A stretch of 64,000 nucleotides of DNA from Neisseria uirgultaei (GTDB taxonomy: Bacteria; Pseudomonadota; Gammaproteobacteria; Burkholderiales; Neisseriaceae), in NCBI RefSeq assembly GCF_962719845.1, contig NZ_CAUIYF010000008.1, positions 1 to 64,000 of the forward strand, read 5' to 3'. How positions within the stretch are numbered: the first letter of the stretch is position 1; each line of letters begins with the position of its first letter. The notes below the pieces were generated by a model. It saw only the letters and a list, made by a program, of their open reading frames with translations. It was not told the DNA's origin and did no database searches. This document shows positions 50,890-59,397 of this stretch, one piece after another. The translations under genes were made by a program, and so were the position numbers.

Positions 50890-53493
50890 ATGAGCAAAAC
50901 CGTCCGTTATCTGAAAGATTACCAAACGCCTGCCTACCGCATTCTTGAAACCGAACTGCATTTCGATATTGCCGAACCGCAAACCGTTGTGAAGTCGCGT
51001 TTGACGGTCGAGCCGCAGAGGGTGGAGGAGCCGCTGGTGTTGGACGGTTCGGCGAAACTCTTGTCCGTCAAAATCAACGGCGTGGCGGCAGATTATGTGT
51101 TGGAAGGCGAGACGCTGACGATTGCGGGCGTGCCGTCCGAACGCTTCACCGTTGAAGTGGAAACCGAAATTTTGCCGGCGGAGAACAAATCGCTGATGGG
51201 GCTGTATGCTTCCGGCGGCAATCTGTTTACCCAATGCGAGCCGGAAGGCTTCCGCAAAATCACGTTCTACATCGACCGTCCGGATGTGATGTCCAAATTC
51301 ACGACCACCATTGTTGCGGACAAAAAACGCTATCCCGTTTTGCTTTCCAACGGCAACAAAATCGACGGCGGCGAGTTTTCAGACGGCCGCCATTGGGTGA
51401 AATGGGAAGATCCGTTTGCCAAACCGAGCTATCTGTTTGCTTTGGTCGCGGGTGACTTGGCGGTCACGGAAGATCGTTTCACCACCATGAGCGGCAGAAA
51501 CGTCAAAATCGAGTTTTACACCACCGAAGCGGACAAGCCCAAGGTCGGCTTTGCTGTGGAATCGCTGAAAAACGCGATGAAGTGGGACGAAACGCGATTC
51601 GGTTTGGAATACGACTTGGATATTTTCATGGTTGTCGCCGTGGGCGATTTCAATATGGGCGCGATGGAAAACAAGGGTTTGAATATCTTTAACACCAAGT
51701 TCGTCCTTGCCGACAGCCGCACCGCCACCGATACCGATTTCGAAGGCATCGAATCCGTGGTCGGACACGAGTATTTCCACAACTGGACGGGCAACCGCGT
51801 AACCTGCCGCGACTGGTTCCAGCTTTCGCTGAAAGAAGGGTTGACCGTGTTCCGCGACCAAGAGTTTTCCGGCGACCGCGCCAGCCGCGCCGTGCGCCGC
51901 ATTGAAAACATCCGCCTTTTGCGCCAGCACCAGTTCCCCGAAGACGCAGGCCCGACCGCGCATCCGGTGCGCCCCGCCAGCTATGAGGAGATGAACAATT
52001 TCTACACCATGACCGTTTATGAAAAAGGCGCGGAAGTGGTGCGGATGTATCACACCTTGCTCGGCGAAGAGGGCTTCCAAAAAGGCATGAAGCTCTATTT
52101 CCAACGCCACGACGGCCAGGCCGTTACCTGCGACGATTTCCGCGCGGCGATGGCGGACGCGAACGGCATCAATCTCGACCAGTTCGCCTTGTGGTACAGC
52201 CAGGCGGGCACGCCCGTTTTGGAAGCGGAAGGTCATCTGAAAAACAATGTTTTTGAGTTGACCATTAAACAAACCGTGCCGCCCACGCCTGATATGGCGG
52301 ACAAGCAGCCGATGATGATTCCCGTCAAAATCGGGCTGCTGAACCGCAACGGCGAAGCGGTGGCATTTGATTATCAGGGCAAACGCGCGACCGAAGCCGT
52401 GTTGCTGCTGACCGAAGCCGAACAGACCTTCCCGCTCGAAGGCGTAACCGAAGCCGTCGTTCCCTCGCTGCTGCGCGGGTTCAGTGCGCCAGTGCATCTG
52501 AACTATCCGTACAGCGACGATGACCTGCTGCTCCTGCTTGCCCACGACAGCGACGCCTTCACGCGCTGGGAAGCCGCGCAAACGCTCTACCGCCGCGCCG
52601 TCGCCGCCAACCTTGCCGCGCTTTCAGACGGCGTCGAGTTGCCGAAACATGAAAAACTGCTTGCCGCCGTCGAAAAAGTCATTTCAGACGACCTCTTGGA
52701 CAACGCCTTCAAAGCCCTGCTTTTGGGCGTTCCGTCTGAAGCCGAACTGTGGGACGGCACGGAAAACATCGACCCGTTGCGCTACCATCAGGCTCGCGAA
52801 GCCTTGTTGGATACACTTGCCGTCCACTTCCTGCCGAAATGGCACGAATTGAACCGTCAGGCGGCGAAGCAGGAAAACCAAAGCTACGAGTACAGCCCCG
52901 AAGCCGCCGGCTGGCGCACGCTGCGCAACGTCTGCCGCGCCTTCGTCCTGCGCGCCGACCCCGCGCACATTGAAACCGTTGCCGAGAAATATGGCGAAAT
53001 GGCGCAAAACATGACCCACGAATGGGGCATCCTGTCCGCCGTCAACGGTAACGAAAGCGATACGCGCAACCGCCTGCTGGCGCAGTTTGCCGACAAGTTT
53101 TTAGACGACGCGCTGGTGATGGACAAATATTTTGCCCTCGTCGGCTCAAGCCGCCGCAGCGACACCCTGCAACAGGTTCAAACCGCCTTGCAGCATCCGA
53201 AATTCAGCCTCGAAAACCCCAACAAAGCCCGATCGCTCATCGGCAGCTTCAGCCGCAACGTCCCGCATTTTCACGCACAAGACGGCAGCGGCTACCGCTT
53301 CATCGCCGACAAAGTCATCGAAATCGACCGCTTTAACCCGCAGGTCGCCGCCCGCCTAGTGCAGGCGTTCAATCTCTGCAACAAGCTCGAACCGCACCGC
53401 AAAAACTTGGTGAAACAAGCATTGCAGCGCATTCGGGCGCAGGAAGGATTGTCGAAAGACGTAGGCGAAATCGTCGGCAAGATTTTGGATTAA
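50890..53493 (+). CDS. pepN: Aminopeptidase N (M1 family)
   Basis: An 867-residue zinc aminopeptidase of broad specificity. The substrate-binding GAMENKGLN lies near residue 257, and the zinc motif VVGHEYFHNWTGNRV near 292 gives HExxH with the third ligand in SLKEGLTVFRDQEF. A beta domain and the large C-terminal helical domain follow. Length is that of E. coli PepN (870). It is likely cytoplasmic and recycles peptides. A paired-uptake-sequence terminator follows. Confidence 0.96.
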   Translation: MSKTVRYLKDYQTPAYRILETELHFDIAEPQTVVKSRLTVEPQRVEEPLVLDGSAKLLSVKINGVAADYVLEGETLTIAGVPSERFTVEVETEILPAENKSLMGLYASGGNLFTQCEPEGFRKITFYIDRPDVMSKFTTTIVADKKRYPVLLSNGNKIDGGEFSDGRHWVKWEDPFAKPSYLFALVAGDLAVTEDRFTTMSGRNVKIEFYTTEADKPKVGFAVESLKNAMKWDETRFGLEYDLDIFMVVAVGDFNMGAMENKGLNIFNTKFVLADSRTATDTDFEGIESVVGHEYFHNWTGNRVTCRDWFQLSLKEGLTVFRDQEFSGDRASRAVRRIENIRLLRQHQFPEDAGPTAHPVRPASYEEMNNFYTMTVYEKGAEVVRMYHTLLGEEGFQKGMKLYFQRHDGQAVTCDDFRAAMADANGINLDQFALWYSQAGTPVLEAEGHLKNNVFELTIKQTVPPTPDMADKQPMMIPVKIGLLNRNGEAVAFDYQGKRATEAVLLLTEAEQTFPLEGVTEAVVPSLLRGFSAPVHLNYPYSDDDLLLLLAHDSDAFTRWEAAQTLYRRAVAANLAALSDGVELPKHEKLLAAVEKVISDDLLDNAFKALLLGVPSEAELWDGTENIDPLRYHQAREALLDTLAVHFLPKWHELNRQAAKQENQSYEYSPEAAGWRTLRNVCRAFVLRADPAHIETVAEKYGEMAQNMTHEWGILSAVNGNESDTRNRLLAQFADKFLDDALVMDKYFALVGSSRRSDTLQQVQTALQHPKFSLENPNKARSLIGSFSRNVPHFHAQDGSGYRFIADKVIEIDRFNPQVAARLVQAFNLCNKLEPHRKNLVKQALQRIRAQEGLSKDVGEIVGKILD

Positions 53494-53513
53494 GGCCGTC
53501 AAACAGAAAAACA

Positions 53514-53550
53514 ATGCCGTCTGAAAGCCCTTGCGCTTTTCAGACGGCAT
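53514..53550 (+). terminator. Uptake-sequence hairpin behind pepN
   Basis: ATGCCGTCTGAAA pairs with the complement ending at 53550 around a short GC-containing loop, followed by TTTTTG. Shared by pepN and the convergent regulator gene. Confidence 0.7.
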
Positions 53551-53584
53551 TTTTGTATTTTGAAATATTGGGTAATTGATTCTT

Positions 53585-53923
53585 TTATTGAGAAGTCTGT
53601 TTCAGTGTCTGAATCATGAGGGATTTGAACGACTGCTGCAAAGGCTTGGGGAGTTGCATGAAGATAAGTTCGATGGGCATATCTTCCATATTTGTTGCGG
53701 TATTGTTTTGCTGTCTTTCTAAACTTTCTGCCAATAGAAAAATAGACGAAACGGGACAGTCCAAGGCTTCTGACAGATATTTTAGGATAGATTCGCTATA
53801 TCCTTGGTTACCGTTTTCAAGATTGGAAATATTACTTTTTGAGGTATTGGCAAAATCAGCAAGCTGTTGCTGAGTCCATCCCTTTTGTTTCCTTAAGAAT
53901 CTGATTGCGTGGCTAATGTTCAT
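53585..53923 (-). CDS. XRE-family transcriptional regulator
   Basis: A 112-residue DNA-binding protein with an N-terminal lambda-repressor-like helix-turn-helix (about residues 4-58; RKQKGWTQQQLADFANTSKSNISNLE) and a C-terminal helical tail of unknown role. It lies divergently from the lipoprotein/DUF805 pair, with an AT-rich region of 136 bases between that holds an inverted TGTATTAA repeat. It probably controls those genes or itself. The locus is more AT-rich than its surroundings. Confidence 0.82.
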   Translation of the reverse strand: MNISHAIRFLRKQKGWTQQQLADFANTSKSNISNLENGNQGYSESILKYLSEALDCPVSSIFLLAESLERQQNNTATNMEDMPIELIFMQLPKPLQQSFKSLMIQTLKQTSQ

Positions 53924-53960
53924 GAAATGAATCTTAGAGACAGGCAGACTCTTTTTAAAT

Positions 53961-54012
53961 TGTATTAATGTATTTATTGGCTAAAAAATATTTTAATTCA
54001 ATATTTAATACA
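53961..54012. promoter_or_regulatory. Possible operator of the XRE regulator
   Basis: TGTATTAA (53961-53968) and its complement TTAATACA (54005-54012) form an inverted pair 36 bases apart in the divergent promoter region. The first copy sits in the near-palindrome TGTATTAATGTA. This is only a pattern match in an AT-rich stretch. Confidence 0.3.
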
Positions 54013-54059
54013 GCTTTACTGTACCTTATTTTTAAACCTCACTTATTTTTGGATAGGAA

Positions 54060-54371
54060 ATGAAAATCAGAAATGGTATTTTTGCCGGAGTCCTTCCAGC
54101 AATGTTATTGACGGGTTGTATGGGTGGTTTACCTTCATGTGGTTCCAGCGAGGCGGAAGGTTTGGTGAAGAAGATTGTTAACCAGAAATCGTTCTTTATC
54201 GGTCAGTTTGTTTCATTGGATGATGTAGAGGAGACTGCAGCTAATAATGAAGCAGGAATCAGGGTGTGTTCTGCTACGCTGACCACGACGAGAATCAGTA
54301 AGGACATTACTTATTCCATCAGGTGGCAGAACAAAGAAAACAAAGAATATATCTTGGAAATAAATAATTAA
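54060..54371 (+). CDS. Small lipoprotein of unknown function
   Basis: A 103-residue protein with a lipoprotein signal peptide: hydrophobic IFAGVLPAMLL and the lipobox LTGC, with acylation expected at Cys20. The mature part (about 84 residues) has no recognised domain; it contains two further cysteines (near 27 and 79) that might form a disulfide. GGATAGGAA precedes the ATG. It is followed after 14 bases by the DUF805 gene, so the two form an operon. Confidence 0.7.
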   Translation: MKIRNGIFAGVLPAMLLTGCMGGLPSCGSSEAEGLVKKIVNQKSFFIGQFVSLDDVEETAANNEAGIRVCSATLTTTRISKDITYSIRWQNKENKEYILEINN

Positions 54372-54385
54372 AGGAATTTAAAACG

Positions 54386-55018
54386 ATGAAAGGTCAAATT
54401 TTAGATTTCTCGATTCAAGCTGGCGGTTTGATTAGCAGTGAGGACGGTAAACGCTATCCATTTAAAAACGAAGAATGGAAAGAACAGGGCGTACCAACAC
54501 GAGGGATGAAAGTCGATTTTGATGTTGATGAAGATGGGCAGGCGGTAGCTGTTTATAAAGCTTTGGGCGCAAGTTCGACCGGAGGGGTTGCAACCGTTCT
54601 GCAAAATGCCTCCCAAACTCGCAATGAAAATGGACAGCTTTCTCTCTTTGCTTTGTTCTTGGAAACATTGACCAAACGGTATGCTCAATTTTCAGGTCGT
54701 GCTTCTAAAAGAGAATTTTGGGGGTTTTTGCTGTTTAGAACAGTTGCAGAGGTAGCTATTTTACTTGTTATTGGGATAATGGTCGAAGTTAGCAGGAGTC
54801 TTGGTGATATTTTCTCTATTTTATATTTTCTTTTTACTCTTGCTGTACTTGTTCCAACAATATCCGTTGGTGTACGCCGACTCCATGACACCGGTAAATC
54901 GGGATGGTGGTATTTGATTTCAGTTATTCCGCTTATTGGATGGATTTGGTTGATTATTTTATGGTGTCAAGCTTCTGTAAACGAAGATAACCAATGGGGT
55001 GGACTGCCTGAGAACTAA
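54386..55018 (+). CDS. DUF805 membrane protein with N-terminal OB-like domain
   Basis: A 210-residue protein in two parts. Residues 1-60 (GQILDFSIQAGGLISSEDGKRYPF and following) resemble a cold-shock or OB fold, of a type often found fused to small membrane domains. Residues 95-205 are a DUF805 domain with about four membrane spans: the conserved RYAQFSGRASKREFWGFLLF, then VPTISVGVRRLHDTGKSGWWYL. The function of DUF805 is unknown. Co-transcribed with the lipoprotein gene; AAAGGAATTT precedes the ATG. Confidence 0.8.
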   Translation: MKGQILDFSIQAGGLISSEDGKRYPFKNEEWKEQGVPTRGMKVDFDVDEDGQAVAVYKALGASSTGGVATVLQNASQTRNENGQLSLFALFLETLTKRYAQFSGRASKREFWGFLLFRTVAEVAILLVIGIMVEVSRSLGDIFSILYFLFTLAVLVPTISVGVRRLHDTGKSGWWYLISVIPLIGWIWLIILWCQASVNEDNQWGGLPEN

Positions 55019-55031
55019 ATTTTTCATCAAA

Positions 55032-55068
55032 ATGCCGTCTGAAACGATATTCGGCTTTCAGACGGCAT
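55032..55068. terminator. Uptake-sequence hairpin between the DUF805 gene and relA
   Basis: ATGCCGTCTGAAA (55032-55044) pairs with TTTCAGACGGCAT (55056-55068), with T residues after it. It serves the two convergent genes. Confidence 0.7.
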
Positions 55069-55076
55069 TTTTGTAT

Positions 55077-57290
55077 TTAAAGCCGGGTAACGCTCAATAC
55101 GCCTTTGACGTCGCCGAGGCTAGCGAGGACGCGCGGGAGGTCGTTGACTTGTTTGACTTCGAGCGTGAACCTCATGCTGGCTTCCAAGTCGCGGGACTGG
55201 GTTTGCACGGCGGTAACGTTGAGTTTGTGGCGGGCGAGTGCATCGGATACGTCGCGTAAAAGCCCTGAGCGGTCTTGGGCGCGGATTTCGATATCGACGG
55301 CAAACACTTGCCCTTCCTGCAACGCCGCCCAGCTTGCGTCCAGCACTTTTTCGGGCGCGTGTTCGGCGAGGTGTTGGAAAGAGGGGCAGGTTTTACGGTG
55401 GACGGAAATGCCGCGCTCGCGAGTAACGAAGCCGACAATGTCGTCGGGCGGCGCGGGTTTGCAGCATTTGGCCAGCGTGGTCATCAGGCCGTCTTCGCCG
55501 TCGATGAGCACGCCGGTTTTGCCGCCTTTTTTGATTTTCGACTGTTTGACGATGGTGGTTTCGCTGACGGGCACGGGCGGCGGTTCGTTCAGCGTACCGC
55601 AGGCTTTCTGGATGGCGCGGTTGGAAATTTCGCCCTGTCCGACGGCGGTGTAGAGGTCTTCGGGCTTTTTGTAGCCGAGGTTTTCGGCAAGCTCTTGCAG
55701 GTTGGGCTTGGGCGTGAGTTTGGCAAGCTGTTTGTCGAGTTGGACGCGGCCTTCTTCGCGCACGGTGTCGGCGTTTTGCTGGCGGATGTAGGCGCGGATT
55801 TTGCTGATTGCCTTGCCGGATTTGACCCAGCCTTCGTAGAGCCAGTTGACGGAAGGATGCCCTTCTTTGGCGGTAATGATTTCGACGCGCTGTCCGTTTT
55901 CGAGCGGGGTGGACAGCGGCACGATTTGTCCTTCGACTTTTGCACCGCGGCAACGGTCGCCCACGCTGCTGTGCAGGGCGTAGGCAAAGTCAATGGGGGT
56001 CGCTCCGGTGGGCAGGGAGAGGACTTTGCCGTGCGGGGTCAGGACGTAAATCGTGTCGTTGAAAAGCTCGGTTTTGAAAGCGGCGGCGAGGTCTTCCTTG
56101 CCGCTTTCGGCCATGTTTTCGCGCCAGTCCAAGAGTTGGCGCAACCAGGCGATTTTCTGCTCGTAGGCGGAATCGCCCTTGCCGCCTTCTTTATAACGCC
56201 AGTGGGCGGCGACACCGAATTCGTTGAATTGGTGCATGTCGAAGGTGCGGATTTGGACTTCCACGCCTTTGTCTTCAGGGCCGACGATGACGGTGTGCAA
56301 ACTTTTGTAGCCGTTGCCTTTCGGGTTGGCGATGTAGTCGTCGAACTCGCCCGGAATCGGCTGCCAGAGGCTGTGGACGATACCCAGCGTGGTGTAACAC
56401 TCGGGGACGGTATCGACCAAAATCCGGACGGCGCGGATGTCGAACAGGCCGTCGAAAGTGAGCTTTTTCTTCACCATTTTTTTGTAAATGGAGTAGATGT
56501 GCTTCGGTCTTCCGGCAACTTCAAAATGAATATTGTATTTTTTCAGTTCCGTACGCAGGATATTGAGGAAGTTTTCGATGTATTCGAGGCGTTCGGTGCG
56601 TTTTTCGTCCAAAAGCAGGGCGATTTCGCGGTATTTTTCGGGTTCTTGATGGCGGAAGCCCAAATCTTCGAGCTGCCATTTGAGCTGCCACACGCCCAAG
56701 CGGTTGGCGAGCGGGGCAAAAATGTCGAGGGTTTCTTTGGCAACGGCACGTTTTTCAGGATTGTCGGGAACGTTGCTTAAAAATTGCAGGGTGCGCGTAC
56801 GCATCGCCAGTTTGATTAACACGACGCGGATGTCGGTAACCATCGCCAGCAGCATTTTCCGCATAGTTTCGGCCTGCAGGGCGCGTTCTTCGGGCGTGGC
56901 GAGGCTGTCCACGCGGGCGAAGTGGGTGAGCTTTTGTACTTCGTCCACACCTTTGACCAGCTCGGCGACGGTGCTGTTGCAGCGTTCGGAAACCAATAGA
57001 TTCCAATCGGGGACGTAGCGTCCGATGTCGGCAAGCAGGGTGGCGGCGACGGCATCGGGCAGCAGGTCGAGTTCGTCGACCATCTGCGCCGCGCCGAGGA
57101 AGTGGTCGGACAACGGCTCGCCGTACGGCGTGGCGGAATCGGCGGGGTAATGCGCTTCCGCCAGCGAACGGGCGGCTAAGACCAGTTTTTTATCGTTGTC
57201 CGGCAGCGCGGTGCAGTAGCTGTCGAACCATTCGCGCAATTCTTGCGGGGTCGCGCTTTGCGTGTCTTGAATCGGGCTGATGGCGGTCAT
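55077..57290 (-). CDS. relA: (p)ppGpp synthetase RelA
   Basis: A 737-residue stringent-response enzyme that makes (p)ppGpp from ATP and GTP/GDP on stalled ribosomes. The N-terminal hydrolase-like domain lacks the HD residues (LLADI where Rel/SpoT have LLHD), so it should not hydrolyse. The synthetase domain (about residues 240-390) has GNGYKSLH and the GEFDD motif of the RelA type. A TGS domain (from about 410, TPHGKVLSLPTGATPIDFAY) and a C-terminal ACT domain follow. A separate SpoT would be expected elsewhere in the genome. Confidence 0.94.
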   Translation of the reverse strand: MTAISPIQDTQSATPQELREWFDSYCTALPDNDKKLVLAARSLAEAHYPADSATPYGEPLSDHFLGAAQMVDELDLLPDAVAATLLADIGRYVPDWNLLVSERCNSTVAELVKGVDEVQKLTHFARVDSLATPEERALQAETMRKMLLAMVTDIRVVLIKLAMRTRTLQFLSNVPDNPEKRAVAKETLDIFAPLANRLGVWQLKWQLEDLGFRHQEPEKYREIALLLDEKRTERLEYIENFLNILRTELKKYNIHFEVAGRPKHIYSIYKKMVKKKLTFDGLFDIRAVRILVDTVPECYTTLGIVHSLWQPIPGEFDDYIANPKGNGYKSLHTVIVGPEDKGVEVQIRTFDMHQFNEFGVAAHWRYKEGGKGDSAYEQKIAWLRQLLDWRENMAESGKEDLAAAFKTELFNDTIYVLTPHGKVLSLPTGATPIDFAYALHSSVGDRCRGAKVEGQIVPLSTPLENGQRVEIITAKEGHPSVNWLYEGWVKSGKAISKIRAYIRQQNADTVREEGRVQLDKQLAKLTPKPNLQELAENLGYKKPEDLYTAVGQGEISNRAIQKACGTLNEPPPVPVSETTIVKQSKIKKGGKTGVLIDGEDGLMTTLAKCCKPAPPDDIVGFVTRERGISVHRKTCPSFQHLAEHAPEKVLDASWAALQEGQVFAVDIEIRAQDRSGLLRDVSDALARHKLNVTAVQTQSRDLEASMRFTLEVKQVNDLPRVLASLGDVKGVLSVTRL

Positions 57291-57432
57291 GATGGGGTCT
57301 TCCGTTCCGATAAAAACGAGTTTATTGTAACAGCTTATTTATTTGCGGTGCATAGGCGGGAAGATAAACTTGTTTCGGGCGGCGCGGGGTGTTAAGGTAG
57401 CCGGTACCGACAGGTTGACGAGGAATATTTTG

Positions 57433-58074
57433 ATGAAACTGTATATTTACGACCATTGCCCATTTTGCGTGCGTGCGCGGATGGCTGCCGGGCTGTTTGG
57501 TGCTGACGTTGAAGAAGCCGTGCTGGCAAACGACGATGAGGCAACGCCGATCGGTATGATTGGCGCGAAACAAGTGCCCATCCTGCAAAAAGAGGACGGT
57601 TCGTTTATGGGCGAGAGTTTGGACATTGTGCGGCATTTCGACCGCGAAGGCCGTCTGAAAGACGAAGTCCGCCCCGAGATACAGGCATGGCTGGACAAAG
57701 TCGGCAGTTACAACAATAAACTGGTTCAGCCGCGTACTGTTAAAATCGGTCTGCCCGAGTTCGCTACTGCCGAAGCGGTTAAATATTTTACAGACAAAAA
57801 AGAGAAAAGCATCGGCAGCTTTTCCGCCAATTTGAATAAAACCGCCCAATACCTCGAACGGATAAACGCAGATTTGCAAGAGTTGGAGAATTTGATGGAC
57901 GGTACTTCAGACGGCATCAACGGCGGAATCGGCATGGAGGATATTTTGGTTTTCCCCGTTTTGAGGAATCTGACCGTGGTGCGCGGCATCGAATGGCCCC
58001 AAAAGGTGATGGGTTATTTGATGACGATGAGTGAAAAATCAGGCGTGCCGCTTTATTTTGACAGGGCGTTGTAA
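57433..58074 (+). CDS. grxB: Glutaredoxin 2
   Basis: A 213-residue glutaredoxin of the GST-like GrxB type. It reduces mixed disulfides with glutathione. The N-terminal thioredoxin-like domain begins MKLYIYDHCPFCVRARM with active site CPFC at residues 9-12. The cis-proline motif is KQVPILQKEDG near residue 48. The C-terminal half is the all-helical GST-like domain. The start at 57433 has GAGGAA 8 bases upstream; the longer in-frame start is not conserved. Confidence 0.92.
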   Translation: MKLYIYDHCPFCVRARMAAGLFGADVEEAVLANDDEATPIGMIGAKQVPILQKEDGSFMGESLDIVRHFDREGRLKDEVRPEIQAWLDKVGSYNNKLVQPRTVKIGLPEFATAEAVKYFTDKKEKSIGSFSANLNKTAQYLERINADLQELENLMDGTSDGINGGIGMEDILVFPVLRNLTVVRGIEWPQKVMGYLMTMSEKSGVPLYFDRAL

Positions 58075-58082
58075 AACAGGAA

Positions 58083-58117
58083 AACGCGGCAGGGCAATAT
58101 GTCCTGCCGCGTTTTTT
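58083..58117 (+). terminator. Rho-independent terminator behind grxB
   Basis: AACGCGGCAGG (58083-58093) pairs perfectly with CCTGCCGCGTT (58103-58113), followed by a run of T. A strong terminator eight bases after the grxB stop. Confidence 0.85.
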
Positions 58118-58144
58118 GGAACGTTTATGCCGTCTGAAAACCAG

Positions 58145-58783
58145 TCAGACGAACATCTGCACAAACGCAATCACCAGCCGCACAATCTGTGCAATAAACG
58201 CACCCAATACGCCCGTCAGCATCAGCAGCAGGATAATCCACGTCCCATAGGGTTCGATTTTGCGGAACGCTTGCGAATATTTCGCCGGCAGGAAGGTATC
58301 GATAAAAATGCCGCCGTCCGAAGGCAGGATGGGGATGATATTGAGCGCGAACAGAATCGCATTGATCAGAATACCGTAGTTTGCCATTTGAGCCAGCGGC
58401 ATCTGATACGCCCCGCCGACATACGGAGTCAGCACCAAAACCACGCCCCACAGAACCGCCATCGCCAGATTCGACAGCAGGCCGGACGCGGCAACGCAAC
58501 GCCAGGCAAGGCGCGGATTGCGGAAGTTGCGCGAATCGATGGGAATCGGACGCGCCCAACCAAATAGAAACGGTGTGAACATCAAAGTAAGCAGCGGCAC
58601 GATGATTGTGCCGACCGGATCGATATGGGGCAGGGGGTTCAGTGTCAGCCTGCCGTATTGTTCGGCAGTGTTGTCTCCCCAGTAGCGCGCCGTATAGCCG
58701 CGTACCACCTCCCTGACAGTAATGGCAAGCAGTACGGGCAGGACGGCAAGCAGGAACACGCCCAAGTCAAAGTTCCGAAACAT
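58145..58783 (-). CDS. Site-2-protease-like membrane protein lacking HExxH
   Basis: A 212-residue membrane protein with about six spans, clearly homologous to the short M50 site-2 proteases. It has the family segments YWGDNTAEQYGRLTLNPLPHIDPVGTI, FLFGWARPIPID, RNFRNPRLAW and a C-terminal NIIPILPSDGG. The zinc-binding HExxH of the second region is replaced by REVVR near residue 24, so both histidine ligands are gone, while the third acidic ligand of the DGG motif remains. It is therefore likely a non-proteolytic homologue. AAGGAAAATT precedes the ATG. Confidence 0.82.
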   Translation of the reverse strand: MFRNFDLGVFLLAVLPVLLAITVREVVRGYTARYWGDNTAEQYGRLTLNPLPHIDPVGTIIVPLLTLMFTPFLFGWARPIPIDSRNFRNPRLAWRCVAASGLLSNLAMAVLWGVVLVLTPYVGGAYQMPLAQMANYGILINAILFALNIIPILPSDGGIFIDTFLPAKYSQAFRKIEPYGTWIILLLMLTGVLGAFIAQIVRLVIAFVQMFV

Positions 58784-58916
58784 AATTTTCCTTTATAAAG
58801 GTTGATACACAGCCGCAACCGGCTGCCGGATAAAGGCGGCAATATATCATTTAACCCGATTTTGTTGGAACGGGAAAACAGGCAGAGCCGCTCCATTTGT
58901 CCGCAGGCATCTGAGA

Positions 58917-58982
58917 ATTTATCATAATATATTGTTTCAATATGGATTTTGTGAATATAAAACCTGTAATAAAATAGATTAG
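58917..58982 (+). pseudogene. Possible toxin C-terminal remnant before the zinc-ribbon gene
   Basis: An open stretch of 21 codons (IYHNILFQYGF, then CEYKTCNKID) ends in TAG at 58980-58982, nine bases before the next ATG. Base composition turns AT-rich at its start. It may be the end of a lost gene, like the toxin tail before the Imm8 gene, but it is very short. Confidence 0.25.
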
Positions 58983-58991
58983 AGATACATT

Positions 58992-59240
58992 ATGAATCCA
59001 AAAATATGTCCGCGCTGCAACCAAGGAATATTGTATATTTTTAAATCAAAATACATTTTGAAAGAAATTATTCTATGTGACGAATGTGATGCCATGTGGT
59101 TAAAAGGAATGAAAATTACATATGGAGATTATGATAAAGATTTTTATAATTATGAAATATTTATGAATCAAAATGGCGTATCTTCTCCTTGGGAAGAGGA
59201 GAATATTTTTTTAACACCTTACTATGAAAATGAACTTTAA
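58992..59240 (+). CDS. Small zinc-ribbon protein, possible orphan immunity protein
   Basis: An 82-residue soluble protein with two cysteine pairs, CPRCNQG near residue 6 and CDECDAMW near residue 29, typical of a zinc ribbon. An acidic C-terminus (SPWEEENIF and YYENEL) follows. It is strongly AT-rich and stands between two unrelated conserved genes. Small zinc-ribbon proteins of this kind occur among immunity proteins of polymorphic toxins, which would fit its base composition and solitary position; this is inference. No partner toxin is present. Confidence 0.6.
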   Translation: MNPKICPRCNQGILYIFKSKYILKEIILCDECDAMWLKGMKITYGDYDKDFYNYEIFMNQNGVSSPWEEENIFLTPYYENEL

Positions 59241-59243
59241 CGC

Positions 59244-59397
59244 AGATAATTTTTGGCGCCACCCTGCTGCCCGTCGAAGCCGGTTTCGGCTTTAAATCCG
59301 CCGGCAAAGAGCAAAACCAAAACTACAGTATTCATATAAAGGCGAATGATAAAAATAGGTTGCAAATAGGAATTGTTGCTATTATTATGCCCGAATT
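59244..59397 (+). pseudogene. Coding remnant and tonB upstream region
   Basis: Directly after the zinc-ribbon gene the base composition returns to GC-rich. One frame reads IFGATLLPVEAGFGFKSAGK and on through NQNYSIHIKANDKNR without a start codon. It looks like a fragment of another gene cut off on its left. The last 60 bases are AT-rich and must contain the tonB promoter. I could not identify the source gene, nor a clear Fur box. Confidence 0.35.

Noticed and set aside
55275..56780. Open frame of about 500 codons antisense to relA
   Set aside because: It is a shadow of relA, low in complexity and rich in Phe, Gly and Val as expected from reverse codons.
59300..59397. Fur box before tonB
   Set aside because: The region is AT-rich, but no stretch matches the 19-base Fur consensus well enough by eye, although iron control of tonB is expected.
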